NCBI GenBank assembly: GCA_030531695.1
Contig: JAUNMV010000006.1
Span: 1-53,690, forward strand
Direction: 5' to 3'
DNA length: 53,690 nucleotides
DNA from: Bacilli bacterium
GTDB lineage: Bacteria > Bacillota_I > Bacilli_A > RF39 > UBA660
Shown here in pieces: positions 20,259 through 29,275 of the stretch. The position numbers were made by a program, and so were the translations under genes. How positions within the stretch are numbered: position 1 is the first letter of the stretch; each line of letters begins with the position of its first letter. The notes under the pieces were generated by a model. That model had not been told where the DNA came from. It saw nothing but the letters and a program-made list of their open reading frames with translations, and searched no databases.

Positions 20259-22367
20259 ATGATTAATAGAAAATATTTAAAACTTATTTCTATAGCATTA
20301 ATACTAATTATTAGTATTGGTTTCGCATACCTTACTTCTAGTTTAATTATTAATGGGATTATTGGTTATAAGGGTAATAGTTGGAATATATATTTTGATA
20401 ATATTAGTATGATTAAAAATGATGTAGGTGGAGCTAAACCAACTATTAATAATAGTAAAGATACAGTTAATTTTAGTATTACTTTTAGTGAACCGGGAGA
20501 AACATTTAAATTTAGTGTAGATGTAGTTAATGAAGGAACTATTGATGCGATGTTAAGTGAAATACTAACTACAGGTATTAATAGTAGTAATAGTAGTTAT
20601 TTAAGTTATACTGTTAAGTATTATGATGATACTGAATTAAGTTTAAATGATGGAATTAAAGCTGGTACTAAGACAAGATTAAATGTAGAAGTTAATTATA
20701 AATATGATACAGAAGTATTAGCACCAGTTGGTAATCAAGACTTTAGTATAAAATTAACTTATGTACAAGCAGGAGATAATGCGACATTTAAGAATACATT
20801 GATTAATCCAGATAATAATAATGTATTCACTCTAAATAATGCGAAGAGTAATTCTTTAAATAATTTAAAGATATATGGGAATAATGAACAAACTACATAT
20901 GAGGGGTATAATTTATTGAATTTACCTTCTTCTTATTCATTTACTCAGTTTTCTAGAATATTTTTTGATAATACATTTACGGCAGGTCATTATACATTTA
21001 GTTATTCCTCTAGAGTTTCCGATGCTGGTTCTTCTTTAATTGTTATAGGAAATAATACTGATCCTAATAATGCCAATAGTATGGAGTATATAATTACTAG
21101 ACAAATTAGTTCTAGTACTAAAAGCTTTACTTTTACTTTAACAGAAGAACAAGCTTCGAAAGTTAATGCTATATATTTATATGCTTCTAGTGATTGGTTA
21201 TCTGGAGCTGATGTTACTACAACATTTAATGATGTGATGATATATAAAGGTACTGATTCTAAATCATATGAACCTTATGTAGGTGGAGAACCTTCTCCTA
21301 ATCCGGATTATCCACAAGAAATTAATGCTGTTACTAATAGTAATTTGGTAATAACAGGCAAGAATATATATAATCCAAATTACAGAAATAATGGAGTGAT
21401 AGCTGCTACTAGAGGTCATGCTACTGTGGAAAATGGAGTATTTACTTTTAATGCAACTGGTAGTGATTTTTATATTTGGTTAGCTGAATCTTCAACTTCA
21501 TTTTCTGCTGCTCGAAGGGGACAGGTATTTCCTTTAGGTAATAGAACATATACTGCTACTATTAGTAATCCTTTATTTACTAAGAATTATGTTTCATTTT
21601 TTGATGAAGATATGAATCCATTAGGTTTTAAATCTTTTAATTCTAATTCATTCACATTTAATCAAGAAACTGCTGGATCTGATAAAGCTAAATATTTTGC
21701 TTTAAGATTTGGCTATGCTAATAGTGTTGATGGTGAAACATATACTGCAACAATTCAATTAGAAGAAGGGGATACTGCTACGGAATATGAACCATATTAT
21801 GAGCATTCTTATCCTATAACTTTAGGTAATGTTGAATTAAATAGAATAGGTGATTATAGAGATTCTATTTACTATGAAGATGGAGATTGGTATTTAGAGA
21901 AGAAAATAGGTAATTATACTATTACTGGTTCAGAAACATATGAATGGTATTCTGAATGTCCGAGAATATGTTTTAACTTTGGTAATATTCCACCTAATAA
22001 TGTTTTATATCCATCTAATACAACTGATATGCCTTATCTTATGAGTAATAAATTTGTTACTGTTACTATTAATGATATTCATTATGTAACTTATGAAAAT
22101 AGAAAGAATGGTTTTACTTTAAGTAATAATAATTATATTTCTTTTAGAAGAAAAAAATGGACTGATAAGGCTACTGCAGTTAGTGAATCTACTGGTACTA
22201 TTATTTATTATGTTTATAGAAATTCTATTAAAGAAAAGATTACTGATAGTACTTTGTTATCTCAATTAGAGGCTATACGTAGTAGTAATTTATTTGAAGG
22301 AATTAATCATATATACTTTAATAGTAATATAGGTACTGATATTAGTTTTGATTATATAGAGGAATAA
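20259..22367 (+). CDS. Large secreted/anchored surface protein with phage-tail-like segment
   Basis: 702 aa. An uncleaved-looking N-terminal membrane segment (about residues 6-28) is followed by a beta-rich domain (about 40-170) with FSEPGETFKFSVDVVNEGTI, which resembles TasA/camelysin-type or DUF11-like sandwiches. Then come two lectin-like, beta-rich blocks. Near residue 345 it has the phrase EPSPNPDYPQEINAVT followed by LVITGKNIYN, a pattern I associate with Firmicutes phage tail-fibre and receptor-binding proteins. No phage genes surround it, so it is probably a surface adhesin that shares modules with phage tails. ATG 20259 is preceded by AGGTGA; GTG 20250 is within that site. A terminator overlaps its stop. 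Specific function unknown. Confidence 0.7.
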   Translation: MINRKYLKLISIALILIISIGFAYLTSSLIINGIIGYKGNSWNIYFDNISMIKNDVGGAKPTINNSKDTVNFSITFSEPGETFKFSVDVVNEGTIDAMLSEILTTGINSSNSSYLSYTVKYYDDTELSLNDGIKAGTKTRLNVEVNYKYDTEVLAPVGNQDFSIKLTYVQAGDNATFKNTLINPDNNNVFTLNNAKSNSLNNLKIYGNNEQTTYEGYNLLNLPSSYSFTQFSRIFFDNTFTAGHYTFSYSSRVSDAGSSLIVIGNNTDPNNANSMEYIITRQISSSTKSFTFTLTEEQASKVNAIYLYASSDWLSGADVTTTFNDVMIYKGTDSKSYEPYVGGEPSPNPDYPQEINAVTNSNLVITGKNIYNPNYRNNGVIAATRGHATVENGVFTFNATGSDFYIWLAESSTSFSAARRGQVFPLGNRTYTATISNPLFTKNYVSFFDEDMNPLGFKSFNSNSFTFNQETAGSDKAKYFALRFGYANSVDGETYTATIQLEEGDTATEYEPYYEHSYPITLGNVELNRIGDYRDSIYYEDGDWYLEKKIGNYTITGSETYEWYSECPRICFNFGNIPPNNVLYPSNTTDMPYLMSNKFVTVTINDIHYVTYENRKNGFTLSNNNYISFRRKKWTDKATAVSESTGTIIYYVYRNSIKEKITDSTLLSQLEAIRSSNLFEGINHIYFNSNIGTDISFDYIEE

Positions 22368-22388
22368 TTGACTTTTCCTCTTTTTTTT
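22358..22388 (+). terminator. Intrinsic terminator overlapping the stop of the 702-aa gene
   Basis: AGAGGAA (22358-22364) pairs with TTCCTCT (22375-22381) across a 10-base loop that contains the stop codon; nine T follow. Confidence 0.85.
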
Positions 22389-22422
22389 GATATTTTATGA
22401 GTATTAAAAGAGAGGGATATAT

Positions 22423-23610
22423 ATGAAATTACTTAGTATTAATGCAGGTAGTAGTTCTTTAAAGTTTAGATTATATGAGATGCCTGCTGAAGAATTAATT
22501 ATGAAAGGTACTTTTGAAAGAATAGGATTAGAAGATTCTTTTTATAGTACTCGTTTTAATGGTGAAAAGAAGGAAGTTAATACAGTAATTAAGGATCATA
22601 AGGAAGCTGTTGCATTACTTTCAAAAGTTTTAGTTGAGAGCGGAGCTGTTAAGTCTTTAGATGAAATTGAAGCTGTAGGACATAGAGTTGTTCATGGTGG
22701 AAATAAATATTCTAGAAGTGTATTAGTAACTGATAAAGTAATTGCTGAAATTGAAAGAATATCTGATTTAGCACCTCTTCATAATCCTGGTGCTTTAAAA
22801 GGAATTTATGCTTTTAAAGAAAGTATTCCTAATGCTAAAATGGTTACTTGTTTTGATACTGCTTTTCATCAAACTATGGATGAAGCTACATATTTATATG
22901 CTATTCCTTATGAATGGTATGTTAAATATGACGTTAGAAAATACGGTTTTCATGGTTTAAGTCATAAGTTTATTACTGAAGAGATGACTTCTAAATTAGG
23001 TAAGAAACCAAACCTAATAATTTGTCATATTGGTAATGGTGGTAGTGTTACTGCTGTTAAAGAAGGTAAGTGTATTGATACTTCTATGGGATTTACTCCT
23101 AATGCTGGTATTATGATGGGTACTCGTTCTGGAGATATTGATTATTCTATTATCAACTATATTATGAAAAAAGAAGAAAGAAATCTTGAATGGGTAGAGA
23201 ATAGATTAAATAAGAATAGTGGTCTAGAAGGAATTGCTGGTATGAGTGATTTACGTGATATAGATAGAGCTTATGAAGCTAGAGAAGGTAAAGTTATACT
23301 TGCAATGGATATGTATACTAATAGAATAGTAGATTATATTGCTAGATATTATGTTAAATTAAGAGGTAAAGTTGATGCTATAGTATTTACTGCTGGAGGA
23401 GGAGAAAACGATTCTATTATCCGTGGTGATGTTATTAAGAAACTAGAAGCATTAGATGTTAAATTAGATGAAGAAGCTAATAATAAGACTATTGTTAGAA
23501 AAGGAGTAGAAGGTATTATTTCTACTAGTGATTCTAAGATACCAGTATATGTTTTAGCTACTGATGAAGAATTAATGATAGCAAGAGATACATATGAATT
23601 AACAAAATAA
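22423..23610 (+). CDS. ackA: Acetate kinase (first tandem copy)
   Basis: 395 aa, normal AckA length. It makes ATP from acetyl phosphate and ADP, giving acetate. Family signatures are all present: NAGSSSLKFRL at the start, GHRVVHGG, CFDTAFH, GFHGLSHK, IGNGGSVTAV, MGTRSGDID and the late ATDEELMIARDT glutamate. One variation is FTAGGGEND where most have FTAGIGENS (as the second copy does, nearly). The two copies, about 65 bases apart, each with its own terminator or promoter space, are divergent paralogues. No phosphotransacetylase gene lies nearby. Confidence 0.95.
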   Translation: MKLLSINAGSSSLKFRLYEMPAEELIMKGTFERIGLEDSFYSTRFNGEKKEVNTVIKDHKEAVALLSKVLVESGAVKSLDEIEAVGHRVVHGGNKYSRSVLVTDKVIAEIERISDLAPLHNPGALKGIYAFKESIPNAKMVTCFDTAFHQTMDEATYLYAIPYEWYVKYDVRKYGFHGLSHKFITEEMTSKLGKKPNLIICHIGNGGSVTAVKEGKCIDTSMGFTPNAGIMMGTRSGDIDYSIINYIMKKEERNLEWVENRLNKNSGLEGIAGMSDLRDIDRAYEAREGKVILAMDMYTNRIVDYIARYYVKLRGKVDAIVFTAGGGENDSIIRGDVIKKLEALDVKLDEEANNKTIVRKGVEGIISTSDSKIPVYVLATDEELMIARDTYELTK

Positions 23611-23640
23611 GAATTATCTTTAGATAGTTCTTTTTTCTTT
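23609..23640 (+). terminator. Intrinsic terminator between the two ackA copies
   Basis: Ten-bp stem with one G-T pair (23609-23618 with 23623-23632), loop TTTA, then TTTTCTTTTA. Confidence 0.85.
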
Positions 23641-23697
23641 TATTATTAGTTTTGATGATGTATAATATATGTAGATTTGAAAAGAAGGAGACAATTT

Positions 23698-24882
23698 ATG
23701 AAAATTTTATCAATCAACTCAGGAAGTAGTTCCTTAAAATTTAGTTTATTTGATATGAAAGATGAGAGTGTAATTGCTAGTGGTCAATTTGAAAGAATTG
23801 GTATTGATGGTAGCTTTTATACAATTAAATATAATGGAGAAAAGATAGTACAAGAAGTAGAATTAACTAGTCATACTGATGCAGTTAATATCTTATTAGA
23901 TAAATTAATTGCTTTAGGTATTATTAAGAGCTTCGATGAAATTGATGGTGTTGGACATAGAGTAGTTCAAGGTAAAGATGTATTTAGTCAATCAGTACTT
24001 GTTAATGATGAAGTACTTGAAGGATTAGAGGCTATTAAAGATTTTGCACCTTTACATAATCCAGCTAATAACTTAGGTGTATATGCATTTAGAGAAGTTT
24101 TACCTAATACTCCAAATGTAGTAGTATTTGATACTGCATTCCATTCAACTATGGATAAAGAAACTTATTTATATCCAGTACCTTATAAATGGTATAAAGA
24201 ATATGGTGTACGTAAATATGGAGCTCATGGTACATCTCATAGATACATTACAGATTGTGCTAAAGAAATTCTTGGAAGAGAAGATTTTAAATTAATTAGT
24301 TGTCATGTTGGTAATGGTGGATCTATATGCGCTGTTAAAGATATGAAATGTGTAGATACTTCAATGGGATTTACTCCTCTTGCAGGTATTATGATGGGAA
24401 CTCGTTCAGGAGATATTGATCCTTCAATTATTCCATATGTTATGGAAAAAGAAGGTAAGAATATTGGTGAAATATTAAATGATTTAAATAAGAGTAGTGG
24501 ATTACTTGGAATGAGTGAATTTTCATCAGATATGAGAGATATCGTTGATAAATGCGATGAAGGTGATGAAAAAGCTTTAACTGCTAGAAGTAAATATGTA
24601 AGAAGAATAGTTGATTATATTGCTCAATACTATGTATTATTAGGTGGAGCTGATATTATTGTATTTACTGCTGGTGTTGGAGAAAATAGTATTCCAGTTA
24701 GACGTGAAGTTTGTGAGAAATTAGCTTGTTTAGGAGTTAAGATTGATTTAGATAAGAATAATATAACTCGTGAAAAAGTAAAACTATCAACAGATGATTC
24801 TAAGATTGAAGTTTGGGTTGTTCCAACTGATGAAGAATTAATGATTGCTAGAGATACTTTAAATTTAATAAAGAATAGATAG
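23698..24882 (+). CDS. ackA: Acetate kinase (second tandem copy)
   Basis: 394 aa with NSGSSSLKFSLFDM, GHRVVQGKDVF, VFDTAFHSTMD, YGAHGTSHRY, HVGNGGSICAVK, MGTRSGDID, FTAGVGENS and PTDEELMIARDT, so all known catalytic positions are kept. It differs from the first copy at many places (GAHGTSH for GFHGLSH), too much for a recent duplication. ATG 23698 follows AAGGAG; an in-frame TTG at 23677 has no site. The DHH phosphoesterase gene starts 11 bases after the stop, so they are likely co-transcribed. Having two kinases may separate acetate formation from acetate use, or one may prefer propionate; this is inference. Confidence 0.95.
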   Translation: MKILSINSGSSSLKFSLFDMKDESVIASGQFERIGIDGSFYTIKYNGEKIVQEVELTSHTDAVNILLDKLIALGIIKSFDEIDGVGHRVVQGKDVFSQSVLVNDEVLEGLEAIKDFAPLHNPANNLGVYAFREVLPNTPNVVVFDTAFHSTMDKETYLYPVPYKWYKEYGVRKYGAHGTSHRYITDCAKEILGREDFKLISCHVGNGGSICAVKDMKCVDTSMGFTPLAGIMMGTRSGDIDPSIIPYVMEKEGKNIGEILNDLNKSSGLLGMSEFSSDMRDIVDKCDEGDEKALTARSKYVRRIVDYIAQYYVLLGGADIIVFTAGVGENSIPVRREVCEKLACLGVKIDLDKNNITREKVKLSTDDSKIEVWVVPTDEELMIARDTLNLIKNR

Positions 24883-24893
24883 GAAAATGTAGG

Positions 24894-25844
24894 ATGTTTG
24901 ATGAAATATATAAGAAAATAGAAGAATACAATACAATAGTTATTGCTAGACATATTGGAGTTGATCCTGATGCTTTATGTAGTCAATTAGCATTAAGAGA
25001 CTCTATAAAGTTAACTTTTCCTGAAAAGAAAGTTATCGCAATTGGAACTGGTAGTGCAAAATTCACACAAATTGGAAAATTAGATAGATTAGAAAAATTA
25101 GATAATGCTTTACTAATTGTTTGTGATACTCCTGATAAGAGAAGAGTAGATTCTGCATTTAGTGATTACTTCAGTTATTCTTATAGTATTAAAATTGATC
25201 ATCATCCTTTTATTGAAAAATTTTGTGATTTAGAATTAATTAGAGATACTGATTCAAGTACTTGTGAAATATTAATAGACTTTATATTAAATAGTCCATT
25301 AAAGTGTGATGAAAGTATTGCTGAAACATTATATATGGGACTTGTAAGTGATTCTAATAGATTCTTATTTGATACTTGTACAGCTTCTACATTTAGTATG
25401 GTATCTAAACTATTAGATAAGTATCCATTTAGTTTGGCTAATGCTTATCAAAAGTTATATTTAAGACCTATGAATGAAGTAAGATTAGAAGGTTATATAT
25501 CTTTAAATATGAATGTTACTGAGAATGGTTTAGGTTATATTAAAATAACTGATGAAGTAATAAATGAATTTGGTGTAGATAGTGCTTCTGCAGGTAATAT
25601 GATTAATAACTTTAATTTTATAAAAGAAGTATTAGTATGGGTTACTATGACAGAAGATTTAAAAAATGATCAAATTAGAATATCAATTAGATCAAGAGGA
25701 CCTGAAATTAATAAACTAGCTGAAGCATATGGTGGTGGAGGTCATAAGATGGCTTCTGGTGTTAAAGTTAAGACATTTGATGATGCGATGAAGTTTATTC
25801 GTGATTTAGATAATTTAGTAAAGGAATATAATGAAATATTATAG
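24894..25844 (+). CDS. nrnA: DHH/DHHA1 phosphoesterase, NrnA-like nanoRNase / pAp phosphatase
   Basis: 316 aa. The N-terminal DHH domain has the metal-binding H20 and D24/D26 region (ARHIGVDPDAL), a CDTPD motif and D102-H103-H104. The C-terminal DHHA1 domain ends with the substrate-binding GGGGHKMASG. NrnA degrades 2-5 nt RNA fragments and removes the 3' phosphate of pAp. Motif I is slightly unusual (HIGVDPDAL, one residue longer than the common HxxPDxDA). It sits between ackA and engB with short gaps (11 and 9 bases). c-di-AMP/pApA hydrolysis is also possible in this family; size and lack of a membrane part exclude GdpP. Confidence 0.9.
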   Translation: MFDEIYKKIEEYNTIVIARHIGVDPDALCSQLALRDSIKLTFPEKKVIAIGTGSAKFTQIGKLDRLEKLDNALLIVCDTPDKRRVDSAFSDYFSYSYSIKIDHHPFIEKFCDLELIRDTDSSTCEILIDFILNSPLKCDESIAETLYMGLVSDSNRFLFDTCTASTFSMVSKLLDKYPFSLANAYQKLYLRPMNEVRLEGYISLNMNVTENGLGYIKITDEVINEFGVDSASAGNMINNFNFIKEVLVWVTMTEDLKNDQIRISIRSRGPEINKLAEAYGGGGHKMASGVKVKTFDDAMKFIRDLDNLVKEYNEIL

Positions 25845-25853
25845 GAGGTATTT

Positions 25854-26435
25854 ATGGTAATTAAAGAAGCAGATTTAGATATAATTGCTACTAGAAGAAG
25901 CCAATATCCTGAGAATGGTAGACCTGAATTTTTATTAGTAGGTAGAAGTAATGTAGGTAAGAGTAGTTTTATTAATTCTATTCTTTCTCGTAAGAACTTA
26001 GCTCATACTTCTGCTACTCCTGGAAAAACTCAAACATTAAATTTTTATGGAGTAAATGATACTTTCTATTTAATAGATGTTCCTGGATATGGATATGCTG
26101 CAGTAGATAAAAAGACTCAATCTAAGTTTGGTATGATGATTGAGGAATACTTAGAGAAGAGACAAGAGTTAAAAAGAGTATTCATGTTAGTAGATTTTAG
26201 AATGAAACCTACTGAAGATGATTTACTTATGTATAACTTTTTAAAGTATTATAATTTACCAGTTACTATTATAGCTACTAAAGCTGATAAGGTTCCTGGA
26301 AGTAAAAAAGAAAAGAATTTAAGAATGATTCTTCAAACATTGGACTTAGTAGTAGGGGATGATTTAATAGTATTCTCTAGTGCTGATAAGTTAGGTGTTG
26401 CGGAAGTACTTAAGAAGATTGAAGACTTAATTTGA
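25854..26435 (+). CDS. engB: Ribosome-biogenesis GTPase EngB/YsxC
   Basis: 193 aa, full length. G1 GRSNVGKS at 30-37, G2 segment TSATPGKTQTLNFY, G3 DVPGYGYA and G4 TKADK are in order. EngB is an essential GTPase of late 50S subunit assembly in Bacillus. It is preceded by AGGAGG. The gene ends with TGA, which shows that UGA is a stop codon in this organism and argues against a Mycoplasma-type code. The stop lies in the loop of a terminator. Confidence 0.97.
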   Translation: MVIKEADLDIIATRRSQYPENGRPEFLLVGRSNVGKSSFINSILSRKNLAHTSATPGKTQTLNFYGVNDTFYLIDVPGYGYAAVDKKTQSKFGMMIEEYLEKRQELKRVFMLVDFRMKPTEDDLLMYNFLKYYNLPVTIIATKADKVPGSKKEKNLRMILQTLDLVVGDDLIVFSSADKLGVAEVLKKIEDLI

Positions 26436-26450
26436 TAAGTCTTTTTCTTT
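26422..26450 (+). terminator. Intrinsic terminator enclosing the engB stop
   Basis: AAGACTTA (26422-26429) pairs with TAAGTCTT (26436-26443); the loop ATTTGA contains the TGA stop. A T-rich run follows, then the extended -10 TG-T-TAGAAT (26452-26460) of the next gene. Confidence 0.85.
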
Positions 26451-26480
26451 GTGTTAGAATAATTAATTGGGTGAGGAAGA

Positions 26481-27170
26481 ATGTCTACTAAGAAAAGAGT
26501 AGGGATATTGATTAGTGTGGTAATATTATGTGTGACTTTAGTAGTTGGTTATTTAACTATAGGTTATACTTATCAAGAATATAGATTAAAAGATGAGGTT
26601 AGTAATTTAACAAAGCTAGATATTAGTAAAGATAAATATGATACTAAGTATGTTACTTTAGGTGATTATAGAAAAGTAGAGTCATCTATTAAAGAATACT
26701 TAAATGAATATGCTAGTTGTATGCAAGAAATTAATACTTTAGTTAATGATAGTAAAATTAATAAATTAATATCCTATGATAATTTAAATGTAGATAGTTA
26801 TAATGACTCTATTGATTATTTAAATAATACTTTAGGTAAGATTAATAAAGATATAGATAGATTAATTGATTTAAGTGATGAATTAACTATTAGAAATTAT
26901 ATATTAAGATATGATTTAGATAAGTATTATGTAGATTTATATAATGAATTAATGTTTAGTGAAGATATGAGAGATGTTATTAAGCTAGATAGTGAATATC
27001 TAATAAAATATAAAGAAGATATTAATAGTAAGTTTAATGCTTGTAGTGATATTTTTAAATTACTTGATAGTAATAGAGATAATTATTCATTAGAAGATGG
27101 AGAAATTAAATTTAAAGATAATGATTTAGTTAATCAATATAATAGTTATATAGATATGATTAAGGCATAA
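26481..27170 (+). CDS. Single-pass membrane protein of unknown function
   Basis: 229 aa. A basic N-terminus and one hydrophobic segment (about residues 7-29) are followed by a mostly helical, charged extracytoplasmic part with heptad-like L/I spacing. There is no signal peptidase or lipobox site and no enzymatic motif that I recognise. It has its own extended -10 promoter and ends at a terminator shared with the converging lipoprotein gene, so it stands alone. Composition (many N, D, Y, K, I) matches the neighbourhood. Function unknown. Confidence 0.7.
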   Translation: MSTKKRVGILISVVILCVTLVVGYLTIGYTYQEYRLKDEVSNLTKLDISKDKYDTKYVTLGDYRKVESSIKEYLNEYASCMQEINTLVNDSKINKLISYDNLNVDSYNDSIDYLNNTLGKINKDIDRLIDLSDELTIRNYILRYDLDKYYVDLYNELMFSEDMRDVIKLDSEYLIKYKEDINSKFNACSDIFKLLDSNRDNYSLEDGEIKFKDNDLVNQYNSYIDMIKA

Positions 27171-27173
27171 TAA

Positions 27174-27200
27174 AAGAGTTACATTTGTAACTCTTATTTT
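27174..27200. terminator. Bidirectional terminator between converging genes
   Basis: AAGAGTTACA (27174-27183) and TGTAACTCTT (27186-27195), flanked by A-rich and T-rich tracts. It serves the membrane protein on the plus strand and the lipoprotein on the minus strand. Confidence 0.85.
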
Positions 27201-27670
27201 ATTTGATTTTCTTCTATACCATTAAATGTACATTTAGTATTTGTATTAGATTTAGCTCTTTCTAATACTTTTTTTGCTTTATAAAAATCTTTATCTGATA
27301 AATCTTTCATATCATCTTTTGTAATAGTTACTTTATAAGAAAAATTTACTGTTCTTGTATTATCATCTGTAGTTATGTCATAAGTGATTTTATCACTATT
27401 TCCTGCTTTTAAAGTTTGTTCAGCACCTTTTTTATATATATTATATGTTTCTTCATTATCATATACTGATATTGTTTTTATTTCATATTCAGTTACATAT
27501 TGATATTCATCAAATTTATAAACTGATTTATTTGTAGTTTGTACTCCTTCCATTACCGTATCATTACTTTCACATGTTACAGTAAATGGTGGAGTTGTTT
27601 TATCCTTTGGAGTACATCCAGTTATTGTGAATAATACTAATATAATTAATATATATATTATTTTTTTCAT
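27194..27670 (-). CDS. Small lipoprotein (possibly DUF1307/YehR-like)
   Basis: 158 aa. The signal peptide KKIIYILIILVLFTITGC ends in a lipobox (TITGC), so it should be lipid-anchored at the outer face of the membrane. The mature part is a small alpha/beta domain with TxxTVNFSYKVTITKDDMKDLS. It is reminiscent of the YehR/DUF1307 lipoproteins, but I cannot confirm this. It has its own start site (AAGGTGATATT upstream) and lies downstream of spoIVA with a 50-base gap. Function unknown. Confidence 0.75.
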   Translation of the reverse strand: MKKIIYILIILVLFTITGCTPKDKTTPPFTVTCESNDTVMEGVQTTNKSVYKFDEYQYVTEYEIKTISVYDNEETYNIYKKGAEQTLKAGNSDKITYDITTDDNTRTVNFSYKVTITKDDMKDLSDKDFYKAKKVLERAKSNTNTKCTFNGIEENQIK

Positions 27671-27720
27671 AATATCACCTTCATACTATTAATATAGCAT
27701 AGTATGATTTTTTTATACAG

Positions 27721-29196
27721 TTAAATAACTATTGCGATTAGATTATTACTTCCTTTATTAACTACTTTAGATAATGTATTTTGTAGTTTAAATCTTATGT
27801 TATCTGGCATTAAATTAATTTTTGATTGGATACCTTCTTGTACTATGGAATCTAGACTTCTACCAAATATTTCACTTTTCCATATTTCTTTAGGAGAAGA
27901 TTCTTGATCTTTTAGTAGATAGTCTATTAATTCTTTAGATTGTACTTCACTTCCTATTATAGGTTCAAAAGTGGATTCTACATCAACTCTTATCATATGA
28001 ATAGAAGGGGCAACTGCTTTTAGTTTTACTCCATATCTTGGACCTTGTTTTATTATTTCTGGTTTATCTAATTTCATATCATCTATAGATGGAGTGGCTA
28101 CTCCATAACCTGTTTGTTTTACCATTTTTAAAGCATATTTTATCTGGTCATATTCTTTTTTCGCAGTATTAAATTCTTGGAATAAAGCGAGTAAATCGGC
28201 TTTATTTTTTACATCGATTTTTATTATTTCTGTTAGAGTCTTATTATATAGCTCTGGTGGAGCAGTTAAATTGACTGTTACTATACCAGTAGAAGGATCT
28301 ACTTCTGATAGATAAGCTTTTTCTATATCTTTGTTTTCTATAAAATGATTAGTAATATTTTCTATATCTTTTAATTTATCTATTTCTATTATGCTTTCTC
28401 TTATTGAATTTATATAACTTTTCTTTATTTCATGATCTGGATTTAATATAGCAATCCATTCTGGCATATTTACTTTTACTTCTAGAACTGGAAATTCATA
28501 TAAAGCTTCTCTTAAGATATTATACATATCTTTTTCAGTCATTTGATCTATATTCATAGGTAATACTGGTACATTATATTCTTCATTTAGTTCTTCTCCT
28601 ATACGAGCTGTTTCTGGTAGAGTAGGATGAGTGGAGTTTAATAATATAATAAATGGTTTACCTATATTTTTTAATTCTTCTATTACTCTTTTTTCTGCTT
28701 CTAAGTAATCATTTCTATTAAAATCTCCTATAGATCCATCTGTTGTGACTACTATACCTATAGTAGAGTGGTCTTTTATTACTTTTTCTGTTCCTACTTC
28801 GGCTGCTTCTATGAAGGGGATTTCTTCTGTATACCATGGGGTTTTAACCATACGTGGACCATTTGAATCTGATGCGCCTTCTGCTTTATCAATCATATAT
28901 CCGACACAGTCTATTAATCTTATATTACAAGTGAAATCATCTATTTTTATTTTAGCTGCATTATTAGGTACGAATTTAGGTTCTGTTGTCATGATTGTTT
29001 TACCAGCAGCACTTTGGGGAATTTCATCTAAGGCTCTTTTTTTCTCATACTCGTCTTCAATATTAGGTACTATTAAAGTTTCTACTACTTTTTTAATAAA
29101 TGTAGATTTACCAGTTCTTACAGCTCCTACTACACCTAAGTAGATATCTCCGCCACTTCGTGATGCGATATTTTTTATTATTTCATGTTTATCCAT
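27721..29196 (-). CDS. spoIVA: Stage IV sporulation protein A, spore-coat morphogenetic ATPase
   Basis: 491 aa, practically the Bacillus length (492), and similar along its whole length. The P-loop GAVRTGKS is at 24-31 with K30, as in Bacillus. PQSAAGKTIMTTEPKFVPN, VDCVGY-like IDCVGYM, NGPRM and the C-terminal SSPKEIWKSEIFGRSLDSIV match closely. SpoIVA hydrolyses ATP to polymerise on the forespore surface and forms the base of the coat. It is made in the mother cell. I chose ATG 29196, 8 bases after GAGGAG; ATG 29202 is too close to it. Its presence shows that the organism makes true endospores. Confidence 0.97.
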   Translation of the reverse strand: MDKHEIIKNIASRSGGDIYLGVVGAVRTGKSTFIKKVVETLIVPNIEDEYEKKRALDEIPQSAAGKTIMTTEPKFVPNNAAKIKIDDFTCNIRLIDCVGYMIDKAEGASDSNGPRMVKTPWYTEEIPFIEAAEVGTEKVIKDHSTIGIVVTTDGSIGDFNRNDYLEAEKRVIEELKNIGKPFIILLNSTHPTLPETARIGEELNEEYNVPVLPMNIDQMTEKDMYNILREALYEFPVLEVKVNMPEWIAILNPDHEIKKSYINSIRESIIEIDKLKDIENITNHFIENKDIEKAYLSEVDPSTGIVTVNLTAPPELYNKTLTEIIKIDVKNKADLLALFQEFNTAKKEYDQIKYALKMVKQTGYGVATPSIDDMKLDKPEIIKQGPRYGVKLKAVAPSIHMIRVDVESTFEPIIGSEVQSKELIDYLLKDQESSPKEIWKSEIFGRSLDSIVQEGIQSKINLMPDNIRFKLQNTLSKVVNKGSNNLIAIVI

Positions 29197-29249
29197 AATC
29201 ATTCTCCTCGATATTAATAATTATGAATAAACTTTATTTTTTAGAACAA

Positions 29250-29275
29250 AAAAATTACATATACATGTAATTTTT
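29250..29275 (-). terminator. Intrinsic terminator after the zinc-ribbon gene
   Basis: Eleven-bp stem (AAAAATTACAT 29250-29260 with ATGTAATTTTT 29265-29275), loop ATAC; read on the minus strand it is followed by a T-tract. It separates the der-spoVIF-type gene group from spoIVA. Confidence 0.88.

Noticed and set aside
20259-22367. Prophage remnant
   Set aside because: Only one gene shows phage-tail-like sequence; no integrase, terminase, capsid or attachment repeats nearby.
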